Below are positions 16,126 through 24,948 of a DNA stretch of 64,000 bases, piece after piece. The translations under genes were made by a program, and so were the position numbers. The notes under the pieces are model-generated. The model was given only the letters and a program-made list of their open reading frames with translations, did no database searches and was not told where the DNA came from. Source of the DNA: a virus; IMG/VR virus record IMGVR_UViG_3300013126_000026, positions 1 through 64,000 of that record; one strand, 5' to 3'. Position 1 is the first letter of the stretch. Each line of letters begins with the position of its first letter.

Positions 16126-16452
16126 ATGGAAATACTAATTGTAGTAGTCATATTAGTTATTGCCGTTGGAGCATATCTTTATTACAAGAACAAACTAGAT
16201 ACAAACAAAGATGGACATGTAAGCAAAGAAGAAGTAGCCCCAGTAGTAGAAGAAGTAAAAAAGGAAGTAGTTGAGGCTGTAAAAGCAGCAGCCGATGTTA
16301 ACAAAGATGGTAAAGTAGATATTAAGGATGCTGTTGAAGTTGTGAAAAAAGCTAGAACTAAGAAAGCTCCAGCTACTAAACCAACAACTGAAAAACCTGC
16401 TGCTAAAAAACCAAGCAGACCAAGAAAACCCAAAATGGCGGTAGCAAAGTAA
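16126..16452 (+). CDS. Membrane-anchored EF-hand protein with Lys/Ala/Pro tail
   Basis: 108 residues. Membrane helix at residues 2-20 (EILIVVVILVIAVGAYLYY), then two calcium-binding loops DTNKDGHVSKEE (about 26-37) and DVNKDGKVDIKD (about 63-74), each with the D-x-N-x-D-G pattern. The tail from 82 on is rich in Lys, Ala and Pro like histone H1 tails. AGGAG lies 11 bases before ATG. Possibly a calcium-sensing membrane protein that contacts nucleic acid; no known homologue recognised. Confidence 0.7.
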   Translation: MEILIVVVILVIAVGAYLYYKNKLDTNKDGHVSKEEVAPVVEEVKKEVVEAVKAAADVNKDGKVDIKDAVEVVKKARTKKAPATKPTTEKPAAKKPSRPRKPKMAVAK

Positions 16453-17160
16453 TTGAAGGAGATTGGTTTTGACATTATTAGTGATCTTTACCTAAGCCCA
16501 GATGATAGTTTTAACTGGGAAGGTAAAGCCACTAGTTTATATTGTATTGTAGCTGGTAATATAACAAATGATACAAGAACACTTATACTAACGTTAGCAC
16601 ACTTAAGTAAATTTTATCAAGGTGTGTTTTTTACTACAGGTCCACACGATCTTGAAAACAAAGCTAATATACAAGATTTTAACTTACGATTAAGCAATAG
16701 CTTTAACAAAATACAAAATGTTAGGTCATTATATGACAATTTAGTTATACTTGACGGTGTTGCACTAGTCGGAATAAATGGTTGGTATGGTGTTGAAAGA
16801 GATTTAGAAAAAGAACAAAACGCTCATAGTGATTTAGGATACCTTTATCATAGTATAAAAGATATTCAAAAACACTTAAATGTAAAAAGAGTAATTGTTG
16901 TAAGTGGGTGTGTACCTGGTAGAAGTTTATATTTTAATGAAGAACCTAGTATAATAGAAACACAAATGCCACTACAATCTATATTAGCAGCAGATACAGA
17001 ATTTAAGATTTCACATTGGATATTTGGTGGACTCAAAAAACAAGTGGATACGCAAATTGAAGGTATCCACTATATAAGCAATCCATATTATAAGCGCACA
17101 TTAGACCCAAAACCTATACAAACGATTAATTGGGCTAAACGTATTGCTATTGATGTTTAA
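16453..17160 (+). CDS. Degenerate calcineurin-like phosphoesterase
   Basis: About 235 residues, following directly on the stop of the EF-hand gene. The layout matches metallophosphoesterases, but key residues differ: SDLYL for SDLHL, AGNI for AGDI, TGPHD for GNHD, and IFGGLKK where GHxH is expected. The two-metal site is probably lost. The start is uncertain: the frame opens with TTG at 16453, and no in-frame ATG is suitably placed; an ATT near 16471 is preceded by AGGAG. May act as a binding protein. Confidence 0.55.
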   Translation: MKEIGFDIISDLYLSPDDSFNWEGKATSLYCIVAGNITNDTRTLILTLAHLSKFYQGVFFTTGPHDLENKANIQDFNLRLSNSFNKIQNVRSLYDNLVILDGVALVGINGWYGVERDLEKEQNAHSDLGYLYHSIKDIQKHLNVKRVIVVSGCVPGRSLYFNEEPSIIETQMPLQSILAADTEFKISHWIFGGLKKQVDTQIEGIHYISNPYYKRTLDPKPIQTINWAKRIAIDV

Positions 17161-17468
17161 GCATTCTCTGGTTCTACTTTAATTTGTAATGGGTACCCAT
17201 GAGCCCTAGCATCAATAGTGACCTCAATACCCTTTTGTTCAGCAATTTCATATGGTAAAACTGCTACTACAGCACTTCCTTTATCGTGTATATCGAGTGT
17301 AATTGTTTTTGCTGTTTCATCAGTGTAATGAAAATATTCTACTAATGAACTTACAACAAATTCCATTGTTGTATGATTATCATTAACATAAATGATTTTA
17401 TACAATGGTGGTTCTTTTAATGCTAAATTTGGTTTAATTTTTGTTTTAGTATCAGTGCCTGTAGCCAT
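17157..17468 (-). CDS. clpS: ATP-dependent Clp protease adaptor ClpS
   Basis: 103 residues, the usual length. YVNDNHTTMEFVVSSL carries the Asn-Asp pair, and DIHDKGSAVVAVL the His, that form the N-degron pocket. The flexible N-terminal arm (residues 1-22) that engages the protease ring is present. ClpS hands substrates with bulky N-terminal residues to ClpA in bacteria, so this copy probably works with the host ClpAP. Confidence 0.93.
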   Translation of the reverse strand: MATGTDTKTKIKPNLALKEPPLYKIIYVNDNHTTMEFVVSSLVEYFHYTDETAKTITLDIHDKGSAVVAVLPYEIAEQKGIEVTIDARAHGYPLQIKVEPENA

Positions 17469-17487
17469 TTTTCTACCTTTGTTAATT

Positions 17488-17513
17488 TGTGAGCATACAA
17501 ACGTATGCTCACA
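17488..17513 (-). repeat. 11-bp perfect inverted repeat between hsp20 and clpS
   Basis: TGTGAGCATAC and its complement flank a four-base loop. No T-run follows on the minus strand, so it does not look like a standard terminator. It may be an operator or an mRNA processing or stability hairpin between the two stress genes. Confidence 0.6.
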
Positions 17514-17525
17514 TACACTATTATA

Positions 17526-17969
17526 TTATTTATTAAATGCAATAGCAATTTTCTTGGGTTTATCTTCTTCAGGTACTACACGCTGAAGGACAACTGTTAA
17601 TATGCCATTCTCAATAAGAGCACTGGAAACTTCAACATAGTCACCAAGAATCCAACTACGTACAAAACTACGTGCGCTAATACCACGATGTAGATATTCT
17701 TTGTTTTCATTGATATCAGTAGCTTTTTCGCCACGTACAATAAGTTGTTTTTTCTCAACTTCTACTTCAATTTCCCCATCTTTGAAACCAGCAACTGCCA
17801 TTTCAATACTAAACTTATCCTCATCATGTTTCACAACATTATATGGTGGATAGTTAGTTTGGTTCTGTGCTGAAGTAGCACGTAGTAATTCATCAAAAAT
17901 TGAATCGAAACCGATACCAAATTTATGAATTGAAGGAATGTCTAAGGAACGTAATGTAAGATTTGTCAT
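17526..17969 (-). CDS. Small heat-shock protein, Hsp20/IbpA type
   Basis: 147 residues. Alpha-crystallin domain from about residue 43 (YPPYNVVKHDEDKFSI) to about 135, with VAGFKDGEIEVEVEK and LIVRGEK, and a C-terminal K-K-I-A-I-A tail close to the I-x-I oligomerisation motif. It holds unfolded proteins for refolding or proteolysis. AAAGGAG precedes the ATG and a perfect TATAAATA box lies further upstream at 18036. Confidence 0.93.
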   Translation of the reverse strand: MTNLTLRSLDIPSIHKFGIGFDSIFDELLRATSAQNQTNYPPYNVVKHDEDKFSIEMAVAGFKDGEIEVEVEKKQLIVRGEKATDINENKEYLHRGISARSFVRSWILGDYVEVSSALIENGILTVVLQRVVPEEDKPKKIAIAFNK

Positions 17970-18035
17970 GTTATTCTCCTTTATTAAGCAAGTATGACGT
18001 TTGAATGTAAACCCGACTATCGGCGTCTACACCTG

Positions 18036-18043
18036 TATTTATA
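18036..18043 (-). promoter_or_regulatory. T4-late-promoter-like TATAAATA box
   Basis: Exact match on the minus strand 67 bp upstream of the hsp20 start, in a short gene-free gap. Confidence 0.4.
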
Positions 18044-18073
18044 TTAACAAAATTGTGTAAAAAAATCTACTAT

Positions 18074-18280
18074 TTAGGTTAAATAGAACAACTCAACAAT
18101 GATTGCCAAAGTGAGTAGGATAAGCAGTCCAACCTGTTTTCTTCGTGTTAATTCTTGAGTGATTAATTCAATATCTTCAGGTGCCATGTTCGTACGAACT
18201 TCTTTGGTAAGACTTTGACTGCCCGAAATAATCAATGACAGTCCGATTATAAAAATAATTGTTAAAACAAAATATAACAT
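18074..18280 (-). CDS. Two-helix membrane protein, 68 aa
   Basis: Starts MLYFVLTIIFIIG; the ATG overlaps the bS21 stop (TAATG), so this start was preferred to one inside bS21. Two membrane helices at the ends separated by a charged loop (TKEVRTNMAPEDIELI). Topology resembles small holin-like or inner-membrane proteins; not assigned. Confidence 0.55.
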   Translation of the reverse strand: MLYFVLTIIFIIGLSLIISGSQSLTKEVRTNMAPEDIELITQELTRRKQVGLLILLTLAIIVELFYLT

Positions 18281-18501
18281 TAGAATAATTTTTTGGGAAG
18301 TTGTTGACTTGCTAGATATTTTTTCCAACGTTTTTCAGCATAAGATTTAGCTATTTTACGCTTAACGCTTGGTTTTGTAAATTGCTGACGGGTTTGTAGT
18401 TCTAGAAGCATGTTGGACTCTGATATCTTCTTCTTAAACTTTCTTAAAGCCTTTTCAAAGTTATCATCCTGTACTAAAACCTTTCTGCCTTTTAAAATCA
18501 T
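18280..18501 (-). CDS. rpsU: Ribosomal protein bS21
   Basis: 73 residues, close to bacterial length (about 70). VLVQDDNFEKALRKFKKK, then ELQTRQQFTKPSVKRK, follow the bS21 consensus throughout. bS21 sits near the mRNA exit of the 30S subunit next to the anti-Shine-Dalgarno helix and exchanges readily, so phage copies can enter host ribosomes. Known from pelagiphages and other large phages. It overlaps clpX by four bases. Confidence 0.92.
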   Translation of the reverse strand: MILKGRKVLVQDDNFEKALRKFKKKISESNMLLELQTRQQFTKPSVKRKIAKSYAEKRWKKYLASQQLPKKLF

Positions 18502-19688
18502 ATTACGTTTGGATTCTTTACTAATTCACGTGAAATATTTATCTGTTTTATGTTTTTTTCTTTATATATGCTTATATTATACATATGTGGCATTAGGACT
18601 TTTTCTATTTCTGTATGTAACCCACGTGCTCCAGTTTTAAGTGTAATACAATTATCAGCTAATTGTTCAATAGCCTTACTATCAAAAGTAAGCTCAATAT
18701 TATCTAAACTAAACAAGTATTGATACTGTTTAATAAAGTTATTTTTTACTTCAGTTAGTACTTTAATCATTTCTTCTTTACTAAGTTCTTGTAATGTAAT
18801 AGTAGTAGTAAATCTACCAATGAATTCAGGAATCATTCCATAACGTGATAAATCGTCTGGAGTAATTTCATCTAGTCCAATATCATCAGTTTTACTTAGA
18901 ACTTCAGCACCGAACCCAATTGTACTGCCTCTTATACGATTTTTTATAATATCTTTTAGTCCAACAAACGCACCACCTGAAATAAACAATATGTTAGTGG
19001 TATCTATTTCAATCATTTCATTGTTGGGATGTTTTCTACCACCACTAGCACTAATTCTACAACGTGTTCCTTCAACTAACTTTAATAATGCTTGTTGTAC
19101 GCCTTCCCCAGATACATCACGTGTAATACTAGTATTCTCACTTTTTCTAGCAATCTTGTCTATTTCATCAATAAAAACAATGCCACGTTGTGCTAGTTCT
19201 TTATCACCACCTGCGGCACTTAATAACATACTAATCATGCTTTCAACATCATCACCAACATATCCAGCTTCAGTAAGTGAGGTAGCATCAGCAACTACAA
19301 ACGGTACGTCTAAGTATTTGGCAACTGTTTTAGCTAATAATGTTTTTCCAACACCAGTTGGTCCAACTAACATAACATTACCCTTGCTAATTGTAAAATC
19401 TTTTGGAGGAGATTTAATACGTTTATAATGATTGCTAATAGCAACACTTAGTACCATTTTAGCACTATCTTGTCCTATTACATGTTCATCTAAATAATTT
19501 TTTATAGCAATAGGATCAAATGACTTTTCAGAATTTTTACTAGGTTCTGATGTTTCATCTGTTAATAAATTATTACATAATTCTATACAGTCACTACATA
19601 TAGCAACTTCATCACCTACTATTAATTTTTTTACAACATCTTTGTGATTGCCACAAAAGGAGCAATGGCTTATTTTAGAATCTGACAT
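18498..19688 (-). CDS. clpX: ATP-dependent unfoldase ClpX
   Basis: 396 residues. N-terminal zinc-binding domain with Cys9, Cys12, Cys31 and Cys34, then Walker A GPTGVGKTLL (about 110-119), Walker B IVFIDEIDKI (about 175-184), and pore loop GYVGDD. The IGF tripeptide in STIGFGAEVL is the loop that docks on ClpP. All functional elements are present, so it should form active hexamers and could pair with the phage or host ClpP. Confidence 0.95.
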   Translation of the reverse strand: MSDSKISHCSFCGNHKDVVKKLIVGDEVAICSDCIELCNNLLTDETSEPSKNSEKSFDPIAIKNYLDEHVIGQDSAKMVLSVAISNHYKRIKSPPKDFTISKGNVMLVGPTGVGKTLLAKTVAKYLDVPFVVADATSLTEAGYVGDDVESMISMLLSAAGGDKELAQRGIVFIDEIDKIARKSENTSITRDVSGEGVQQALLKLVEGTRCRISASGGRKHPNNEMIEIDTTNILFISGGAFVGLKDIIKNRIRGSTIGFGAEVLSKTDDIGLDEITPDDLSRYGMIPEFIGRFTTTITLQELSKEEMIKVLTEVKNNFIKQYQYLFSLDNIELTFDSKAIEQLADNCITLKTGARGLHTEIEKVLMPHMYNISIYKEKNIKQINISRELVKNPNVI

Positions 19689-19694
19689 GAAAAT

Positions 19695-19702
19695 TATTTA
19701 TA
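19695..19702 (-). promoter_or_regulatory. TATAAATA box next to the clpX start
   Basis: Exact T4-late-like match, but only six bases before the ATG, so a transcript from it would be nearly leaderless. Could be chance in AT-rich DNA. Confidence 0.2.
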
Positions 19703-19724
19703 AATCAAAAGTTTACCTGCAGAA

Positions 19725-21290
19725 TTACTTAGTCTTTTTAAGAAATTCCTCTATTAACTGCTTTTCTGCTTCAGTTAACAACTCAACATCATATCGACCA
19801 GCGTCAATCTCAGTTATCAAGTATTCAATATATTTCTTATCAAGTAAATAAGAATCGGTATTTTGTTTAAATATTTCTATCCATTTACTTCCGTGATACT
19901 TAAACACACGATTTGGTAATACGTCAACACGCACAAACATATCACCCTTTGACGCATACTTTGGAAATTTGGTACCAAAATTAGTAGAAATTTGTGATGT
20001 ACTATCAGCAGTTAATCTAAACATCTCTGGGTATAGTGATAAGGCAGCACTTCTGCTCATTGACTTATCACCATATGTTATGTATCCACCATCAGTTTCT
20101 TTATAAGGAAGTGGTTCTGTAACATTTTCAGTTTCAATAATAACTTCAGGTTTCTGCTCGACCTCTATAGTAGGTTCAGGTTCCATATACTCAACTGTAT
20201 TATAAGTTGTACAACTTGTATTTGAACAAAATAACCCTAAATTACCAACTTGTTCTAATGGACTATTACATACATTACAATGTATTTGTTCAACTTCTTT
20301 TTCTGTAACCTCAGGGTTATATACTTGATGTCCAAACAACTTTATCCCAGGTACTTTGTCCACCCATTTTTTATAAAGATAGGCTGGCTCTACCTGTTTA
20401 ACAGGCTCTTCAACTACTTCTTCCTTAGGTTCATTTATAGGTTCTGTAACCTTTTCTATTTCTTCAGGTTTAGTTTCTACAGTTGGTTCTTCTATAAGTG
20501 TGTGAGTAATTGTTGGTTTTTCTTTATCCCAACGTCTACTACTATTCGCAGCTAATACTAATGTTAATGCTAATGGATCAAAAACTAATACAATTAGTAT
20601 AATGACCCAACGTACAGCACGTTCTAATAAGTTAGCATCAGGATTATCACCATATATTAGTGCTGCTATATACTTAATCGGACCGACTTCGGCTTCAACC
20701 TTGCGTACTTCTGCCGCAATAGGTGCCCTTGCTTCGTTAAGTTCAGTAATCTTTTTCTGCTCGGCTTCGATATCACTAAGCAGGCGTGTGCGTTCTCTAG
20801 CCTGAGAGCGTCGAACCTGTACTGCCTTATCGGCTCCTTGTTCAGTCGTTGAGCGGCCCATTGTTTGGTCCACTGCTTCATCCAATTGTTTAAGACTACG
20901 CCTATTAGCATCGATGTTTTCCTTGGCTATTTTAATTTTTTCATCAAACAATGCTATCTTAGCTACTACATCACCACTCACTAAACTTTGGTCACTATGT
21001 GCTTTACTTAAAAAACCAAATATTCCCATGCTGGTTAAAAGGGCAAGTGCTATAACAGATGTTGCCAAATATAATTTCATTGACCATTTTACACGGTCCC
21101 AATATTTGTGTAACCATACTGTAGTAACTACTTTACTAAGTTCAAGCGCACCGCCCATTATAATAATAGGAATTACAGCAGCACTAAAAATAGCAATTAA
21201 TCCTGCTATACTATACCATGCTGCTATACCGCTTAACGATAATGCTACAACAAGTGTGAGATTAGTAAGGTTGAATATTTTAGAGAACAT
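19725..21290 (-). CDS. Large membrane protein with coiled coil and zinc knuckle, 521 aa
   Basis: Three membrane helices at residues about 8-90, a long coiled coil about 100-205 (KIKIAKENIDANRRSLKQLD and onward), another helix about 220-245 (ILIVLVFDPLALTLVLAAN), then a variable acidic Pro/Glu/Val-rich linker. A four-cysteine knuckle (CNVCNS...CSNTSC) and a C-terminal globular part follow. The membrane/coiled-coil layout recurs in T4-like phages of aquatic hosts as an uncharacterised protein. Possible role in membrane remodelling or exclusion. Confidence 0.65.
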   Translation of the reverse strand: MFSKIFNLTNLTLVVALSLSGIAAWYSIAGLIAIFSAAVIPIIIMGGALELSKVVTTVWLHKYWDRVKWSMKLYLATSVIALALLTSMGIFGFLSKAHSDQSLVSGDVVAKIALFDEKIKIAKENIDANRRSLKQLDEAVDQTMGRSTTEQGADKAVQVRRSQARERTRLLSDIEAEQKKITELNEARAPIAAEVRKVEAEVGPIKYIAALIYGDNPDANLLERAVRWVIILIVLVFDPLALTLVLAANSSRRWDKEKPTITHTLIEEPTVETKPEEIEKVTEPINEPKEEVVEEPVKQVEPAYLYKKWVDKVPGIKLFGHQVYNPEVTEKEVEQIHCNVCNSPLEQVGNLGLFCSNTSCTTYNTVEYMEPEPTIEVEQKPEVIIETENVTEPLPYKETDGGYITYGDKSMSRSAALSLYPEMFRLTADSTSQISTNFGTKFPKYASKGDMFVRVDVLPNRVFKYHGSKWIEIFKQNTDSYLLDKKYIEYLITEIDAGRYDVELLTEAEKQLIEEFLKKTK

Positions 21291-21536
21291 TCAATTATTT
21301 AGCGAGTTATCTCCATCAATATCAGTAGATAATCCAAACAAGTGGCCGTATGAATCTAAGAACTCTTTTAATGGAAATACTAATTTTCTCGGAATGCCTG
21401 GTCCTTGTGTTATATGAACAGTAACTAATATATCTTCTTCACTACGGCTTTTAGCTTGTATTACTTCTATCTTGTCACCATCAGGAAACTTATAATGTTT
21501 CCCGATGATTGGTTTAATGATATCGATTGGTTTCAT
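21291..21536 (-). CDS. Hypothetical protein, 81 aa
   Basis: Starts MKPIDIIKPIIGKHYKFPDG; small beta-rich domain with an acidic tail. Not recognised. Coupled to the 444-aa gene by a four-base overlap. Confidence 0.6.
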   Translation of the reverse strand: MKPIDIIKPIIGKHYKFPDGDKIEVIQAKSRSEEDILVTVHITQGPGIPRKLVFPLKEFLDSYGHLFGLSTDIDGDNSLNN

Positions 21537-22867
21537 TTCTTTTTCTTAATATGATGTACTGAAAAATCACCATACTTACCTGACCAATCACCACCGTAAT
21601 TTTCTAATTCTTCAGTATTATACTTAACTGCTTTGATGTGAGTATTGCCTTCAAAATCAAATGTTTCAAAAGTTAAGTTTCTTAAGTCAAATACCTCACC
21701 CTCGGGCACTTCGACATTTGATTCAAAGTATGTACCTTTACCGCCTTGTGCCCAATATACATAATAACCTGGCTTAAGATCATATTCCATGTAAAATTCT
21801 TCAACTTCAACCATAGCTTCATAACTTTCTTCGCCATGAACACTATCAACAAATTCACCTAATTCTTGGCTTATAATTTCATTACCATCATTATCAGTAA
21901 TTACGATATAGCAGTAACTATCAGCTCCGAACCAATATCCTTCATCACAGTAATCATTATAATATTCAAACTCAAATCTTGCTTTCTTTGGTACTTTGTT
22001 ATCATCATAATCATAGTCACCATTCAATGCTTCATAGAGGTCCTCACTATGTTCACTCCAATAGTCATATTGTGCTTTGCTGATTTTATTAATGCCACGC
22101 TCTTCACCTCTGCCACGCAATTCTATCTTAAAATTGCCTGGACCATATGATGGTACTAGTCTAACTTTTTCTTCAGTTGGTTCAGCATCTTTCCAAGGCC
22201 AAGCAGGTACACTATCTGCTAGTCTTTCACTTACAATAGTCTCTAATTGATTTTTCAATTCTTCTTTATTGTGGATTTCATCTAACACTTTTTGTTGTTC
22301 AGCAAATTCCTCATCACTGGGAGGTGTACCTACATTTTCCATATCAATTTCTTCTAGTTCTTTATATAGCTTTTGTCTTTTTTCTTCTTCTAAAATACCT
22401 TCTTCAGTTAATTCTAACTTACTATCACACATTGGACATACTTCTTCAGTATGATGAAATTCTAAATCATCTTCTTTATATACAGTCCCATCTATATTAT
22501 AAAACTCGGTTCTACTTTCCCACTTAGATCCCTTCCAACGACAATTCGTACATTTATGTGTTTTGGGAGGTACATATTCTTCACGGTGTTTCCAATCTTC
22601 AACTTTGTATGTTACCTCATAACCACCTTTACGATCGGTCCACCAATCATCTTGGTCTAAGTAATCCCATTCAATGTCAATATTATTTTCGTAGGCATCT
22701 TCAATAACTTGATCAAGATCAACTGATCCATCAACAATACCTTTTAACTTTTCTTCAAGTTCGTTTTCCTCTAATTCAGGATAAATTTCACCCAACAACT
22801 CAGTATCAAGTTCAAGTCCATAAACTTTTTCAACTTGATGCCACTCACTCTTTACAACCTTAACCAT
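21533..22867 (-). CDS. Acidic protein with two CxxC pairs, 444 aa
   Basis: Very rich in Glu, Asp and Tyr. Cysteine pairs CTNC (about 108-111) and CPMC (about 143-146) probably form one zinc site. The C-terminal half (from about 245) is beta-rich with many aromatic residues. AGGAG precedes the ATG. The charge pattern is compatible with a DNA-mimicking or scaffold-like protein, but no family is recognised. Confidence 0.6.
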   Translation of the reverse strand: MVKVVKSEWHQVEKVYGLELDTELLGEIYPELEENELEEKLKGIVDGSVDLDQVIEDAYENNIDIEWDYLDQDDWWTDRKGGYEVTYKVEDWKHREEYVPPKTHKCTNCRWKGSKWESRTEFYNIDGTVYKEDDLEFHHTEEVCPMCDSKLELTEEGILEEEKRQKLYKELEEIDMENVGTPPSDEEFAEQQKVLDEIHNKEELKNQLETIVSERLADSVPAWPWKDAEPTEEKVRLVPSYGPGNFKIELRGRGEERGINKISKAQYDYWSEHSEDLYEALNGDYDYDDNKVPKKARFEFEYYNDYCDEGYWFGADSYCYIVITDNDGNEIISQELGEFVDSVHGEESYEAMVEVEEFYMEYDLKPGYYVYWAQGGKGTYFESNVEVPEGEVFDLRNLTFETFDFEGNTHIKAVKYNTEELENYGGDWSGKYGDFSVHHIKKKK

Positions 22868-22876
22868 ATAATTCTC

Positions 22877-23167
22877 CTAAAAGGGGCTGTATCTAATTGT
22901 ATAATCCATACCAGCTTTGGTAGGAATGTGTTTTTTAACCAGTCTATTATAATTGCCTTTATACTTTAAACCAAGTTTATTGGGTGAATGACAAGCAAGA
23001 TAATGTAATACCTTAAACGCTTTATTTAAAGCTTGAGGTTTATACTTATCTAAAATGTATTGTTGATATGGCACCCAGTTAAAACTTCTATGCTTTTGAT
23101 GTTTCAAAAAAGCTTTGTGCTTATAACTGATCGGTAATTGTAATGGTCTAAATTTACTTGTCATCAC
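22877..23167 (-). CDS. Basic protein, 96 aa
   Basis: Lys/His/Tyr-rich with no acidic patches, suggesting nucleic-acid binding. Overlaps the DNA ligase 3' end by 14 bases, so it is probably co-translated with it. Not recognised. Confidence 0.55.
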   Translation of the reverse strand: MMTSKFRPLQLPISYKHKAFLKHQKHRSFNWVPYQQYILDKYKPQALNKAFKVLHYLACHSPNKLGLKYKGNYNRLVKKHIPTKAGMDYTIRYSPF

Positions 23168-24494
23168 GGAATCTTACAAAACGTGGGAAACGCAAACTAT
23201 ATGAACCATCACGGTTTTGTGTGATAATGTCACAAAGTATTTCTACAGTGCGCCCAACAACTAGGTTACTGTCTTCCCAATATGTGTCACGATCTTCATC
23301 ACTATATCCACTGCCAACATTGACTTGAATGAACTTCCCGTCATCTTCACCCTCACAAATCAATGCTCCCAATCGTCCTTTGTTACGACCAGTGCCTTCT
23401 TGTAATCCTACTACTGTAAGGTCTACTGTAATAGTGGGCTTCCATTTCATCCAAAATGTATTACGCTTACATTCATATGGGGCATCCAAATCTTTAATCA
23501 TGATGCCTTCAAACCCAGCATTCACTTGATCCTTAGCATAACGCATAAGTTGATCTTTACCTGCTGCAGTGTCCAAGTCTACCATAATATGTGGTAACAA
23601 TTCAACATTAGGCATATCATCAATAATTGCTCGCATATCCTCAAGGATTTTAATACGCTTACTTAATTGAGCGTTCCAATGTCCCTCAGAAAAAGCAACT
23701 AATGGGATAATATCAAAGATATTGAATACACTATCCTCAGCTTGAACATTTTCCTTGCGTCTTGCCTGCCGCATCAACTCCTGAAAACTATTACCAATCA
23801 CTTCGCCGTCAAGTACAAAACCCATGCTAAGATTACTTGTACCTGCTTTGCGAACAAGTTTATGAAAATTCTCGCCAATTTGTTGTTCAATATGTGTAAA
23901 GTTTTCAAATACTTTACCATTGCGACTATAACTGGTAACATGTATATCACCCTTATAGTTACCTGGGTTAACAATCATAAGTACACGAACGCCATCTAAT
24001 TTTGGTTCTAGGCGTTTGGTACCGCGCATTTCAGGACGACCTTCACTATTGGTCGCTAATTGACACCCAAATACTGGGATTTCGTAGTCAGTTCCCTTAC
24101 AGATTTTATTGATTGTTTTTTCGCTAATACCACATCTTAGGTCACGACGGATGACTGGAGCACAAAAGTTATTCCATTCTATGCTATCAAATCTTTCGCT
24201 CATTTCATCAATAGCTACTAATGCTTTGTTACCTGTCAGACCACGCTGACCAAGCTCAGATAACAAGTCATCGAATTCATCCCATGGATTCTCAGCATCA
24301 GTAATGCCAACTGTGTCAGGGACTTTGCGTACTCCAAATGTTATATATGGATTGTAAGTAACTTTGGTAAGTGTAAGGAACTTGATAGCATTAATAGACC
24401 CCAATACCGCAGCCTCTAGTGCTTGTTTGATAACATCCTCTTTGTGTAAACGACTATCGGATTCTTGTAACTTAGCGATCCACGAAGCACTCAT
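23154..24494 (-). CDS. ATP-dependent DNA ligase, T4 gp30-like
   Basis: About 446 residues from MSASWIAKLQES (ATG at 24494). Nucleotidyltransferase motif I EPKLDGVRVL (catalytic lysine), III FVLDGEVIG, IV FEGIMIKDL and V WMKWKP are all present in order. An OB-fold follows with GRTVEILCDIITQNRDG. Length and motif spacing match the T4 gp30 type. It seals nicks during replication and recombination. Read from the promoter at 24525. Confidence 0.92.
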   Translation of the reverse strand: MSASWIAKLQESDSRLHKEDVIKQALEAAVLGSINAIKFLTLTKVTYNPYITFGVRKVPDTVGITDAENPWDEFDDLLSELGQRGLTGNKALVAIDEMSERFDSIEWNNFCAPVIRRDLRCGISEKTINKICKGTDYEIPVFGCQLATNSEGRPEMRGTKRLEPKLDGVRVLMIVNPGNYKGDIHVTSYSRNGKVFENFTHIEQQIGENFHKLVRKAGTSNLSMGFVLDGEVIGNSFQELMRQARRKENVQAEDSVFNIFDIIPLVAFSEGHWNAQLSKRIKILEDMRAIIDDMPNVELLPHIMVDLDTAAGKDQLMRYAKDQVNAGFEGIMIKDLDAPYECKRNTFWMKWKPTITVDLTVVGLQEGTGRNKGRLGALICEGEDDGKFIQVNVGSGYSDEDRDTYWEDSNLVVGRTVEILCDIITQNRDGSYSLRFPRFVRFRDDK

Positions 24495-24524
24495 ATCTAT
24501 TCCTTTTAACTTAACAATACCCAT

Positions 24525-24553
24525 ATTATAGCACAGGGATTATTTACTGTCAA
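24525..24553 (-). promoter_or_regulatory. Consensus sigma70 promoter TTGACA-17-TATAAT
   Basis: Perfect hexamers and 17-bp spacer on the minus strand, 30 bp upstream of the ligase ATG. Confidence 0.85.
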
Positions 24554-24890
24554 CCTTTTCCGACTTTAGGATTTTCACCAATACCTCGTTGCGAAAGTCT
24601 TGTTCCTTACGGACTCTCTTTTCATCATGCTTTACGCCAAAAAGCATTCTATCGTACTTTCTAGCCCATTCAATACCTTCTAACCAACGTTCCAATTCAT
24701 TAACAGTTCCTACAAAAATTTCAGCATCACGGCTATAAGGAGGTAGTGATTGATTGTCTTTAGGGATTATAGCAAGATCACCAAACCCAAAACCATTATT
24801 GTAGTCTCTAACTTTGGTAATTAAAAAACCAAGCTCATTACACTTTGCCTCAATTCTTTTAATCTGTAAAATTATTTCGTATCCACTCAT
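24540..24890 (-). CDS. Hypothetical protein, 116 aa
   Basis: Starts MSGYEIILQIKRIEAK; NELERWLEGIEWARKYDR in the middle suggests a helical bundle. Not recognised. Its 3' end overlaps the ligase promoter. Confidence 0.6.
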   Translation of the reverse strand: MSGYEIILQIKRIEAKCNELGFLITKVRDYNNGFGFGDLAIIPKDNQSLPPYSRDAEIFVGTVNELERWLEGIEWARKYDRMLFGVKHDEKRVRKEQDFRNEVLVKILKSEKVDSK

Positions 24891-24948
24891 ATATCACCAA
24901 CTTGAATTGTAAAACACTTTGCGACCTAAAAACAATTCTGCTTTAGCA

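Noticed and set aside
20280-20911. Plus- and minus-strand frames inside the coiled-coil membrane protein
   Set aside because: No start context, odd composition, and full overlap with a better gene.
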